A DNA stretch of 31,640 nt from an uncultured Ignavibacteria bacterium (GCA_937996765.1 CALKUG010000217.1:1-31640), one strand, 5' to 3'; counted from the first letter of the stretch, positions 17,763 to 25,922 are shown. Made by a program: numbers and translations. The notes: generated from the letters alone by a model not told the origin.

Positions 17763-19265
17763 TTAACGCTCCTCAATGGCATCAAGACCTGCAGGCATAG
17801 GTAGAAAATATCTTACTTCTTGTACTTTGCCATTACGTTTAATAACGCGATTAACCTTTTTGCGCACCAATACGCTATGCTCTACTTTTACATCATCTTC
17901 TATGATGGTGCCAAAAATGTAGCTTGTACCTTTAATCAGTACATTTTTGCCGAGTATGGTTGGTGAATCATCTGAGCCGGTTATATTAACGGAAGATTCA
18001 ATACGACAATTATCTCCTATCAAAACGCTTCCTTTAATAATGTTTCCCCACAAAATTTCCACATTATCACCTACCACAAACTTTTGATTGGGGTAGCAAC
18101 TTAAATATGCGTTTTCATAAATAATTACATTTTTACCCAAAGCAATATTGCCTGATACAAAAACGTTTTTATACATTTTAATATTGTAGTTGAGTTTTAC
18201 ACCCTTGCCGATATGAACACCCTTACCGATTTTAATTTCGAGGGGCACACCTTTAGCGTCCATCTCAAGAATTTGCTCAATAACAGATTCATCTATAAAG
18301 AAATCTTCCGGGTCGTCAATTTCGAGAATGTTTCCTACTTTTTCGTAAATGCCTTGCCGATAAATGGTATCCATTTCTTTTAGTACCGATTTATCATTAA
18401 ATCCCATGACCACACGTTGGTCTTTTGGGCTAACGGCTGCAACACTATGCCCGGCATCGTTAAAAAGCTTTATAAGGTCTGTTATATAAATTTCATTTTG
18501 AGCATTTTGGCTGCCCAGATTATAAACAAGTTTTAAGAGCTTTTGATAATCAAATGCATAAACACCCGAATTAAATTCGTTATTATTTATTAACTCTTCT
18601 TTGGAATAGCTATAAATTTTGCTGTTGTATGCAGTCTCGTACACCCCATTTTCTTCAAGTGCTTGAATATCTTTATTTTCAATAATCTCAATTACTTTGT
18701 TGAAATCAGGACCGGCGGAATTTCCCAGCTTATCAGTTGCTTTAACGCGAATAATTCTACCATAAGCATTCAACTCAGGAGGTCCATCAAACAATCCGGT
18801 AAGCACCATCATATCAGAGGATGAGGATCTAAATTCTTTTCGGAACATATCCATTGTTTCGCGGTCGAGCAACCCCATATCTCCGGGAAGCACATAAAGA
18901 GTGCCGTTGAAACTATCGTTGCCAATTCTTTCAATTCCTACCTGTAGCGCATGCCCTGTACCTTTTTGTTCTGCCTGATATGCAAACGAAATTGAACCAC
19001 GTTTACCAATAACCGACATAACATCTATTGCTTTAATACCTACAACAAGCACAGCATTCATCGAAGAATCTTTGCCGGCGCATGCACGATATACCCTTTC
19101 CACGGTGGGGAGACCGTAGATTTGATGAAGCATTTTTGATTTTTGCGATTTAATTCTCTTCCCGTGACCCGCGGCGAGAATCATTGCAATCTCATTTTGT
19201 TCAAAGTTAATGGGGGAGGAAAGCTCATCTGCTTTTTTAAGAATTTCCTCAACATTACTTTCCAC
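17763..19265 (-). CDS. GlmU-like nucleotidyltransferase with left-handed beta-helix, lacking acetyltransferase motifs
   Basis: The 500-residue protein has a GlmU-type pyrophosphorylase domain: LAAGHGKRIKSQKSKMLH (30-47), QKGTGHA (100-106), PGDMGLL (127-133, with the expected metal-binding Asp) and FNSGVYAF. It should use UTP and N-acetylglucosamine 1-phosphate or a similar sugar phosphate. A hexapeptide left-handed helix follows (about 350-460, rungs such as IGKGVHIGKGVKL and IIKGSVLIGDNCRI). The NYDGxxKxxT acetyl-CoA/active-site block of genuine GlmU is absent, so the glucosamine 1-phosphate acetyltransferase activity is probably missing. There is an extra 27-residue N-terminus and a 40-residue C-terminal tail. 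The start is GTG (19263-19265) with GAGG 5 nt upstream. It diverges from the pspC gene. The exact sugar substrate is uncertain. Confidence 0.8.
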   Translation of the reverse strand: MESNVEEILKKADELSSPINFEQNEIAMILAAGHGKRIKSQKSKMLHQIYGLPTVERVYRACAGKDSSMNAVLVVGIKAIDVMSVIGKRGSISFAYQAEQKGTGHALQVGIERIGNDSFNGTLYVLPGDMGLLDRETMDMFRKEFRSSSSDMMVLTGLFDGPPELNAYGRIIRVKATDKLGNSAGPDFNKVIEIIENKDIQALEENGVYETAYNSKIYSYSKEELINNNEFNSGVYAFDYQKLLKLVYNLGSQNAQNEIYITDLIKLFNDAGHSVAAVSPKDQRVVMGFNDKSVLKEMDTIYRQGIYEKVGNILEIDDPEDFFIDESVIEQILEMDAKGVPLEIKIGKGVHIGKGVKLNYNIKMYKNVFVSGNIALGKNVIIYENAYLSCYPNQKFVVGDNVEILWGNIIKGSVLIGDNCRIESSVNITGSDDSPTILGKNVLIKGTSYIFGTIIEDDVKVEHSVLVRKKVNRVIKRNGKVQEVRYFLPMPAGLDAIEER

Positions 19266-19267
19266 TG

Positions 19268-19282
19268 TTACCTCAAACTTTC
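19268..19282. repeat. 15-bp direct repeat, copy 1
   Basis: TTACCTCAAACTTTC here and again at 19404-19418. This copy contains, on the minus strand, the GAGG ribosome-binding site of the GlmU-like gene. The other copy sits 14 bp before the PspC start codon in the opposite gene orientation. Confidence 0.7.
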
Positions 19283-19309
19283 TCTATATTTTAACTTTTC
19301 AAGTTAGTA

Positions 19310-19333
19310 TTTCTTTGAAAGATTTCAAAGAAA
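19310..19333. promoter_or_regulatory. perfect palindrome in the divergent glmU-like/pspC intergenic region
   Basis: Arms TTTCTTTGAAA (19310-19320) and TTTCAAAGAAA (19323-19333) with a 2-bp centre. With almost no loop, it looks more like an operator for a dimeric regulator than a terminator. It is 45 bp upstream of the GlmU-like start and 100 bp upstream of pspC. No regulator gene is adjacent, so the binding protein is unknown. Confidence 0.45.
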
Positions 19334-19403
19334 GATTGGTGTTGAAAAGAAATCTTTTTTATTTTAGGTTTCTTAATCATTAATGTTTGCATTTGTGGAA
19401 ACA

Positions 19404-19418
19404 TTACCTCAAACTTTC
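19404..19418. repeat. 15-bp direct repeat, copy 2
   Basis: Exact second copy of TTACCTCAAACTTTC, 136 bp from the first. It lies immediately upstream of the pspC ribosome-binding site. Confidence 0.7.
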
Positions 19419-19432
19419 ATATGGAGATACTC

Positions 19433-19615
19433 ATGGGATTAACACGTTCCCGAACCGACAAAAAAATAGCTGGTGTCTGTGGTGGCTTGGCAAAGTTGAT
19501 TGGCATTGATTCAACCTTGGTGCGTATAGGATATGTACTACTTTCAGTCCTTAGCTCTGCTTTCCCGGGGATTTTAGTTTATATAATTTTATGGATTGTA
19601 ATGCCTGAGGAGTGA
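19433..19615 (+). CDS. PspC-domain small membrane protein
   Basis: A 60-residue PspC-domain protein. MGLTRSRTDKKIAGVCGGLA and LIGIDSTLVRIGYVLLSVLS are the family hallmarks, followed by one hydrophobic transmembrane segment (LVYIILWIVMP). PspC in E. coli is an inner-membrane part of the phage-shock envelope stress response, but free-standing single-domain PspC proteins are widespread with little known role. I chose the ATG at 19433 because GGAG lies 6 nt upstream (19423-19426); an in-frame ATG at 19421 contains that site itself and would add four residues. It is alone on the plus strand, and a hairpin overlapping its stop serves the convergent gene. Confidence 0.88.
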   Translation: MGLTRSRTDKKIAGVCGGLAKLIGIDSTLVRIGYVLLSVLSSAFPGILVYIILWIVMPEE

Positions 19616-19644
19616 AAAAAATAGGGCTGACAAAAGTCAGCCCT
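19615..19644 (-). terminator. terminator of the SDR-like gene (end of the GDH operon)
   Basis: Hairpin with arms AGGGCTGAC (19623-19631) and GTCAGCCCT (19636-19644), loop AAAA. On the minus strand it is followed by ATTTTTTT (19622-19615), so it terminates the leftward operon; on the plus strand there is no U-run. The U-run overlaps the pspC stop codon. Confidence 0.88.
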
Positions 19645-19665
19645 CTGCATCCAATTGAAGAAATT

Positions 19666-21360
19666 TTAATCTTTCATCCTTGTGCCTTTTTCCTCATGGA
19701 TGAATATCCAGCTGACTACCCTACCAACATCGATTTCTTGATAGTTATTCCAGTATTCTTTGTTACGCACGTGTTGTGAGCTTGTATCCTCAACGGGTAT
19801 GGTCTCAGATTCGGCAATTAAGTCCTTTACTCTCTTTATCCAACGCTTCCAATTGCTTACCCGTAAGTCCACCCACCCTGCGGCTGCCCAATCTTCAATG
19901 AGCTTAGGTGTGGTTTTTACCGGTGCATTAATACGCGGGACTTTAATGTCGTTTCCACGCAGTAATTGTTTCCCTGAGGGTAATAAGATTGGAATTCCTA
20001 TTGAAAGAATCTCATTACGAAGAGCATCGTTTTCATTTAATAAGGCAGTAATTTTCTCTGAAACTTTTAAAGGTTGTTGCTTTGGAATTGCATCGAGAGT
20101 GCCATAACATAATTTAAGTAAGTGAATCTCGAATAAGAGCTTCGATAGGCGAGGGGGTCCGAGCATCTCAAAAGCAACCGAAAATACATTGTTCTCTTTT
20201 TCGAGCTTCGCCATTTTGTTTACAGCAAAGTGTTGTAAGTATCCGGCACGATAACTTGGGTGTAACGAAGCGTTATCGAGTGCGTTAATTACATCGTGAC
20301 CTGTGTTACCGCCTTTAATTTCAAAAATGGTATTTTCTGCAATCTCTTCGGGGGTTACAAACTCCATTTGCCGTTGAGCGGTTATTGCCTCGAACTCACC
20401 TCGCGAAAAAATACCGTTTTCGCCGGTATCTATGTAAACAGAGCGCAGTGGGGCTCCTGAGGTTCGGTATTGTTTTTTGGGCTTTGCAGAGAAAACCTCT
20501 GTAAGATTTTCGGCTTCTTTAAAATCTACATCCACCAATTCAATTGCTTTACCACGGCGTTTGATTGAATTAAATTCAATCTTCTTCCAAGCTATAGCAG
20601 CTGTTGGTTTAATCTCTTTAATAATTGCTGAATCAGGAGTGCGTGCCATTAAAAACAATAACAACGTATGAGCACCTGCTACGGCAGATTTACTAAGCAA
20701 CACGCGCGAGGGCTTTTCTTCGGAATGGGTATAGGGAATATTCAAACCCATTCCACCGGTTCCGCTTGTTCCAATCTTAAAATAAATGGTTGTTTTGGAG
20801 GCGTGCAAACTATTGTACAAAATTTGCATATGTCGTATCAGTTGAGGGATGTACATACTCGCTAATAGCCGCTCGGTTTCTGCAGCAAGTGCTGTAAATC
20901 CTTTTGTGTCTTCGAGCAATGGCCGAATGGTTTTATAGAGTGAATAAATATCTTGGTATGCAATTCCCGTAGCAGTATTGATACAATCAATAACCACATC
21001 GGGTTTGTATTTTGTAAGTAATTTATAGAGTGATGAGTTTTTTAGAATGTCGTCATTCAAATCATCTAAAGTATCTTTCACCAAAACTTTTCTGGTTTCG
21101 GGGTTACTGAGAAGTTCGCCTCTATCGCGGTCCTTAAACTCATCACGCGATAGTATATTTCCCCACCAAGGTATAAAAAAACCTTTGGGCTGCTTAGGGA
21201 ATTCTAATTTAAGCGATTCCACTTCTGAAAGGGCTTCTTCTTTTTTCAACGATGTAATGATGATATGTTTAGGTTGCTCTTTCATAATCTTGCGAGTTAT
21301 TGCTCTGCCCACAAGACCCCAGCCGCCTAATATAAGCACTGATTTGTTTTTAATATCCAT
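19666..21360 (-). CDS. SDR-like Rossmann-fold protein of unknown function
   Basis: A 564-residue protein with an N-terminal dinucleotide-binding motif (SVLILGGWGLVGRAITRKI, residues 7-25, GxGxxG type). It extends to about residue 290 in an extended-SDR pattern (DVVIDCINTATG, then IYFKIGTSGTGGMG). Where extended SDRs carry the YxxxK catalytic pair, this protein reads RVLLSKSAVAGAHTLL: the lysine context is there but the tyrosine is not. The C-terminal half (about 300-564) has no motif I recognise; it contains GGNTGHDVINALDNASLHPS and ends in a charged tail. It is the last gene of the operon, 34 bp after the 415-residue glutamate dehydrogenase, with GAGG 4 nt before its ATG. It may bind NAD(P) without classical SDR chemistry. 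Confidence 0.7.
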   Translation of the reverse strand: MDIKNKSVLILGGWGLVGRAITRKIMKEQPKHIIITSLKKEEALSEVESLKLEFPKQPKGFFIPWWGNILSRDEFKDRDRGELLSNPETRKVLVKDTLDDLNDDILKNSSLYKLLTKYKPDVVIDCINTATGIAYQDIYSLYKTIRPLLEDTKGFTALAAETERLLASMYIPQLIRHMQILYNSLHASKTTIYFKIGTSGTGGMGLNIPYTHSEEKPSRVLLSKSAVAGAHTLLLFLMARTPDSAIIKEIKPTAAIAWKKIEFNSIKRRGKAIELVDVDFKEAENLTEVFSAKPKKQYRTSGAPLRSVYIDTGENGIFSRGEFEAITAQRQMEFVTPEEIAENTIFEIKGGNTGHDVINALDNASLHPSYRAGYLQHFAVNKMAKLEKENNVFSVAFEMLGPPRLSKLLFEIHLLKLCYGTLDAIPKQQPLKVSEKITALLNENDALRNEILSIGIPILLPSGKQLLRGNDIKVPRINAPVKTTPKLIEDWAAAGWVDLRVSNWKRWIKRVKDLIAESETIPVEDTSSQHVRNKEYWNNYQEIDVGRVVSWIFIHEEKGTRMKD

Positions 21361-21394
21361 AGTTCCTCAATTCATCAAGGGTTACGTTTTGTAA

Positions 21395-22642
21395 TTAAAT
21401 CCAACTGCGCAAGGTAATAGCTTCGGCAACGCGGGCAACACCCACAACCATAGCAGCCAAACGCGGATGAATTCTTTTTTGTAAACTTGTTTCACGTACG
21501 GCATTGTATGCCTTCGTAATTGCTTGGTCGAGCTTTTTGTGAATCTCTTCCTCACTCCAGAAATAAAGATAGCGATCTTGTACCATTTCGAAATAGGATA
21601 CAATAACCCCTCCGGCACTTGCTAAAATGTCGGGGAGTACAAAAATTCCTTTCTCGTATAAATATTTATCGGCTTCGGGGGTTGTTGGGCCGTTAGCTAA
21701 TTCGCATACAATTTTAGCTTTAATTGAGTGCATATTATTTTCGTTTATCGCATTTTCAAGAGCAGAGGGATAAAGAATATCTACCTCTAAGCCAAGAATA
21801 TCATCGCGATGCACCGGGTCACCCCCGGGGAATCCTTTTAATGACCCGTTAGTGAGTTTGTATGTTACCAATTCCTTGGGGTCGAGTCCATGTTTATTAT
21901 AAATTCCTCCACTCGAATCACAAACAGCAACTAATGTTCCTCCGCCGAGAAGTTCTTTATGGAGTAATGCTGCACGCTGTCCGGCATTACCAAATCCTTG
22001 AATGGCGTAAGTACCATGCGGCGAAATTCCGAGATCAACACATGCATTTCGCACGGCATATACACCGCCGCGTGCGGTTGCATCGCGCCGGCCTTCTGTG
22101 CCGCCTAAACCTAACGGTTTGTCGGTAAAAACACCGGGGGAGTGTTTGCCTGTTATAACTTCATACTCATCGAGCATCCAAGCCATTGTCTGTGGATTAG
22201 TGTAAACATCCGGAGCAGGAATGTCTTTATCGGGACCAATAACATCGGCAATAGCCCTAACATAAGCCCGGGCAATTTTTTCGAGTTGATTATTAGAAAG
22301 CCCTTTGGGGTTACAGATAACACCGCCTTTGGCGCCTCCAAGCGGAAGATCTACAACGGCTGTTTTCCAGGTCATCCAAGAAGCCAAAGCACGTATAACG
22401 TCCCCTGTTTCATCAGGGTGAAAACGAATGCCACCTTTTGCCGGTCCGCGTGCAGTATTGTATTGGATGCGATATCCGTGATAGACGGCAGAACTTCCGT
22501 CGTCGTATTTAACAGGTATAGTGAACTTAAATTCTCTTTGTGGCCAGATAAGCAGGTCAACAATACGCGACTCAAGTTTTAATACCTTGGCTGCCTCAAG
22601 AATATGCTCCTGAGCTACTTCAAATGAGTTGTAGGATTTCAT
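21395..22642 (-). CDS. glutamate dehydrogenase, catabolic/archaeal-type (Glu/Leu/Phe/Val dehydrogenase family)
   Basis: This 415-residue enzyme oxidatively deaminates glutamate to 2-oxoglutarate and ammonium or runs in reverse. The substrate domain shows RGPAKGGIRFHP (Lys69), LPLGGAKGGV (Lys105 as catalytic lysine) and PAPDVYT (Asp145). The Rossmann domain shows IQGFGNAGQRAAL (214-226) and the second-strand acidic residue in VCDSSGG (Asp242). Length and motifs fit the short hexameric GDHs of Bacillus RocG/GudB and archaea, which are often NAD-linked. Family members act on other amino acids too, so glutamate is likely but not proven. The ATG overlaps the stop of the small CxxC gene by 4 bp (ATGA). 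A second, clearly different GDH lies 3.3 kb upstream. Confidence 0.92.
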   Translation of the reverse strand: MKSYNSFEVAQEHILEAAKVLKLESRIVDLLIWPQREFKFTIPVKYDDGSSAVYHGYRIQYNTARGPAKGGIRFHPDETGDVIRALASWMTWKTAVVDLPLGGAKGGVICNPKGLSNNQLEKIARAYVRAIADVIGPDKDIPAPDVYTNPQTMAWMLDEYEVITGKHSPGVFTDKPLGLGGTEGRRDATARGGVYAVRNACVDLGISPHGTYAIQGFGNAGQRAALLHKELLGGGTLVAVCDSSGGIYNKHGLDPKELVTYKLTNGSLKGFPGGDPVHRDDILGLEVDILYPSALENAINENNMHSIKAKIVCELANGPTTPEADKYLYEKGIFVLPDILASAGGVIVSYFEMVQDRYLYFWSEEEIHKKLDQAITKAYNAVRETSLQKRIHPRLAAMVVGVARVAEAITLRSWI

Positions 22643-22839
22643 TCTTCTCTTCCTTGTTGCTTATCGTTTTTGGGTTTAGTTTCCGGTTTTTCGGATTTTT
22701 GCGGTATTATTATTCTGTGCCAACAATGTTTGCAAACCATTGCCCTATCTACTTGAAGCAAGATTTGCTCCCACTTACTTAAGGGGGTTAAGCAGTGGGG
22801 ACAGTGTGTTACCGCGGTATCGCGTGTGGTTTCATCCAT
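22639..22839 (-). CDS. small CxxC/CxxC putative zinc-binding protein
   Basis: A 66-residue protein with two cysteine pairs, CPHC (Cys13, Cys16) and CKHC (Cys36, Cys39), spaced like a zinc-ribbon knuckle. A lysine/glutamate-rich disordered tail follows (SEKPETKPKNDKQQGREE). It is real rather than a chance frame: its ATG overlaps the upstream stop by 8 bp and its stop overlaps the GDH start by 4 bp, so it is locked between two coupled genes. Function unknown; it could be an accessory or regulatory subunit of its neighbours. Confidence 0.75.
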   Translation of the reverse strand: MDETTRDTAVTHCPHCLTPLSKWEQILLQVDRAMVCKHCWHRIIIPQKSEKPETKPKNDKQQGREE

Positions 22840-25831
22840 TTGGCAAAATCTCCGGTTTTATTATCACACCTTGATTGTGCTTGCCATTCATTTTAACGGT
22901 AAGCGGATTTTCAAAACGCAAATGATGTACAAACTGTTTACTTTCTTGGGGTTGAATATTGTGGAGCCAATCCCAATCTATAAACGATTTTTTATCGTTA
23001 AAACCAACGCTAAAATAACCCACCATAAAGCTGGTAATATTCTGGAAAAAATGCGAACCTTGCGAAGGAGCCACAGCTATATCCTTCATCCCTGCTTCAA
23101 CTATTGTGCGTGCACCCGATATTTGTGACCAAGTAATCGGTATGCCCAACCAGGGATCGAGTGTGCCCCATCTTCCGGGTCCTATCAGAATATAAGGTAC
23201 ACCCTCACGAATGAGCTTTGTATTAAAATAACTCACTTCTGCAGCAATGTTTCTGGTTTTGGAGCGGTCGAATATGTTAAAGTCAACAAACACTATATCT
23301 TTAATTGTGCTCAATATTCCGTTCCCCATCACCTCACCACATGAACAGAGTATTTCGCTCGGGTTAACATCATCAATGTTTAAGTCGGAGACTTCTTGTC
23401 CAATTACCAATGGCCTCATCTGAAGCACACCAAAATCTATAGGTGAATTTGCATCGCGATTGATATTCACAGCAAACTCAATTTCAACGGGCGTTCCCAT
23501 ACCCCATTTTCCCATATCCATAAGCAATTCGAGAATTTCGGGTAGCGGAAATAATTTTTGTTGCAAAACGGGAGCAAAGGAAACAAGACGAATTCCATCG
23601 CGGAAAATACCCTCGTAAATTCTGTCGTTTTCAGGGGAATAAGTTGAACCCGAATATTGCAGCGAACCGTCTTGTTCCGCGCTTGAAATATCAAAGCTTT
23701 TAACGCTATCAGTAAATAAACCCTGTTTGTACTCAGCATGTTTAGTTAAGTCAATCGCATAAAAATTTCTTTGGTTATTTGCTAAGGCCTCTTTGGGGGA
23801 ATGCAATTGAATGATATGGTTAGGGTACTTTGGGCAAAACCTTAATGCCTGTCCGCCTTCTACCACCATTTTGCCAAGACCCAGTGAAAGAGCAACAATA
23901 CCATCTTCCGCTTTCATGGGGCTTATCGGATAAAAATTATGTGATTTAGCAACGCCCGAAATATCCGGATAGAATCTTGATGAATGCGACGTTCCTACCA
24001 TACATTGTACAATAACTGCCATTTTCTCTTCTTCGAGGCGGTATGCAGTAGCGTCAATATACGCCTTTGCATCGGCACAAAAAGTTGACGCGTAAACCAG
24101 TTTAATAGAGGTAAGCAGTTCCTGTAATCGTTCGTCATTTTCTGGACTATTATTAGGAATCATATAGGTCGCATAAACACCGGCAAAGGGGTGGTATTGC
24201 GAGTCTTCGAGAAGACTGGATGACCTGATAGCAAGTGGAGTTTTAATGAGCGATAAAAACACGTTGAGCTGTTGTTCAATCTCGAGGGGGAAGTTTTCGG
24301 CTTCCATAAATTTTTGTTTTATCAGTTCATCGTCATTGGTGTTTAAGGCAAACGAGCGTAAATTGTTATCATCTAAAAACTGATCAAAAACATCCGTGCC
24401 GATTACCAGTGCAGTTGGCACTGCAATCTTCACACTCTCATATTTGGTACGAATGTTATAGTTGTTGAATAAGTTCTTTAGAAATCCGAGTCCCCTGGCT
24501 TTACCACCTAATGAACCACCCCCAATACGCGAAAAGCTACCGGTGGGGTCGAATGTAGTTTCATCAAAATCAGTAATGATTGCTCGAAGGCGTACTTTCT
24601 GATACTCAACAAGCATAGTAAGTAGCATTGCACGCAGCTCGTTAGGTGAGGCGAAATCGCTTACCTTTTTTGGACGCACCCTATCGGCAAGCCAAAACTC
24701 TGTACGTGCTTTAAACCAATTCGAAAAGTGGTTTCGCTCAGCATGATACACAAGACTTTCATCAGGTACCACTTGCAGTTGCTCGGTAATAGATTTTAAA
24801 TCAGTTGCTCTGCCAACCTCTTCGCCCGTGGGCAGTTTAAAAACAAAATCGCCAAAACTAAAATATTTCACCATAAAATCACGCAACTCTTGCATGAGAG
24901 TTGGTGACCCTTTACGAAGGAAGGAAACTCCCATTCGCTTGGCCTCATCTTCGTAGGAGGAATCGGAGCTCTGAAGGAGAATGGGTATATCGTCGTGTAA
25001 TTCTTTCACTTTCTCCGCAAACTCAATGCCTGCACGACGATGTAGTTTTCCCTCTTTATAAAAATCGATATCGGAGATAATACCAAGTATATAGTCTTCA
25101 TATTCCTTGAAGTGTTCCCATGCTTCTTCGTACGAAGAACAGAGAATTATTTTTGGGCGCGCACGCATTCTGAGGAATTTGTGCGAAAGATTTATTCCTT
25201 CCGAAATTAAACGCTTTGATTGTTTGATAAGCTCGGTATATATAATTGGTAGGAATGATGAATAGTAGCGAATGTTATCTTCAATGAGTATAACGGATTG
25301 AACACCAACAATTTTAGTATCGTGGTCAATGTTCATAGTATCTTCAATAAACTTAACAATACCAATGATAAGTCGGTAATCGCCGTTCCAAATAAAAAGT
25401 TTATTGAAAGCAGAGATATCGTTGTAAGTAATTAGATCGTTCAATTCACGATTATCAAAGGCAAGGAGAATCAAGGGTGTATCAATGTTTTCACGTTTTA
25501 ATAATTCAGCGAACTGAATGGGAGTCATATCCTCAATGTGTAGAGTTGTTATGATGAGATCAAATTTAACCACTTCGTTTTTTAGCAGTGAGAGAGCTTC
25601 GTACCCGGATGAAACTCGAGAGAGTTCAGGTGCGTGGCTTAATTGCAAACCTAAATACTCGTTACGTATTAATTCATAAAGCCGTCCATCCTCTTCGAAT
25701 AAATACAAATCGTATAAACTCGAAACAAGAAGAATATCACGGACTCGTTGGCGCATAAGGTTTTGGAAACCCTGAAAGCGAGTTCCGTAACCGTGTTCAA
25801 CCCAGGAAGTAGAGGGTGTTTTGATTGACAT
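22832..25831 (-). CDS. receiver-domain / PEP-pyruvate-binding (PPDK_N ATP-grasp) fusion protein
   Basis: A 999-residue fusion. Residues 31-170 look like a degenerate response-regulator receiver domain: the phospho-acceptor position in FDLIITTLH is Thr, and the N-terminal acidic pair is lost. Residues 178-325 look like a second receiver with key residues kept: Glu184-Asp185 (ILIEDN), Asp254 or Asp256 (GIISDIDF), Ser288 (LLQSSD) and Lys307 (FLRKGS). From about 435 to 840 it is the PEP-synthase/PPDK nucleotide-binding ATP-grasp domain (GGSLGGKARGLGFLK at 438-452, AIRSSSLLEDSQ, FAGVYATY, GVLQMRPLV). There is no TSHAA phosphohistidine swivel domain and no PEP TIM barrel, so it cannot run the full PPDK/PEP synthase reaction alone. 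A family-specific C-terminal stretch carries GPGRWGTLDPW and PSQGSHFFQNITS. First gene of the operon with the CxxC protein, GDH and SDR-like protein. Confidence 0.85.
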   Translation of the reverse strand: MSIKTPSTSWVEHGYGTRFQGFQNLMRQRVRDILLVSSLYDLYLFEEDGRLYELIRNEYLGLQLSHAPELSRVSSGYEALSLLKNEVVKFDLIITTLHIEDMTPIQFAELLKRENIDTPLILLAFDNRELNDLITYNDISAFNKLFIWNGDYRLIIGIVKFIEDTMNIDHDTKIVGVQSVILIEDNIRYYSSFLPIIYTELIKQSKRLISEGINLSHKFLRMRARPKIILCSSYEEAWEHFKEYEDYILGIISDIDFYKEGKLHRRAGIEFAEKVKELHDDIPILLQSSDSSYEDEAKRMGVSFLRKGSPTLMQELRDFMVKYFSFGDFVFKLPTGEEVGRATDLKSITEQLQVVPDESLVYHAERNHFSNWFKARTEFWLADRVRPKKVSDFASPNELRAMLLTMLVEYQKVRLRAIITDFDETTFDPTGSFSRIGGGSLGGKARGLGFLKNLFNNYNIRTKYESVKIAVPTALVIGTDVFDQFLDDNNLRSFALNTNDDELIKQKFMEAENFPLEIEQQLNVFLSLIKTPLAIRSSSLLEDSQYHPFAGVYATYMIPNNSPENDERLQELLTSIKLVYASTFCADAKAYIDATAYRLEEEKMAVIVQCMVGTSHSSRFYPDISGVAKSHNFYPISPMKAEDGIVALSLGLGKMVVEGGQALRFCPKYPNHIIQLHSPKEALANNQRNFYAIDLTKHAEYKQGLFTDSVKSFDISSAEQDGSLQYSGSTYSPENDRIYEGIFRDGIRLVSFAPVLQQKLFPLPEILELLMDMGKWGMGTPVEIEFAVNINRDANSPIDFGVLQMRPLVIGQEVSDLNIDDVNPSEILCSCGEVMGNGILSTIKDIVFVDFNIFDRSKTRNIAAEVSYFNTKLIREGVPYILIGPGRWGTLDPWLGIPITWSQISGARTIVEAGMKDIAVAPSQGSHFFQNITSFMVGYFSVGFNDKKSFIDWDWLHNIQPQESKQFVHHLRFENPLTVKMNGKHNQGVIIKPEILPNG

Positions 25832-25847
25832 TGTACATCATATTAAT

Positions 25848-25893
25848 AAAACAAAAGCGAAGAATCGGATTAAAAAATAACCGATTCCTCGCT
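25848..25893 (-). terminator. rho-independent terminator of gdhA
   Basis: Arms 25856-25868 and 25881-25893 (13 pairs in minus-strand RNA with one G-U wobble) around an AU-rich 12-nt loop, followed on the minus strand by TTTTGTTTT. It begins 30 bp after the gdhA stop and lies only 25 bp before the next gene's ATG. That downstream operon therefore needs a promoter embedded here or depends on read-through. Confidence 0.88.
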
Positions 25894-25922
25894 GTAAAAC
25901 AATCAGAAAATAAGGGATTTAA

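Noticed and set aside
19331..19357. AAAGATT/AATCTTT hairpin followed by T's as a terminator between the divergent genes
   Set aside because: Weak AT-only 7-bp stem with a 13-nt loop, and no transcript is expected to end there.
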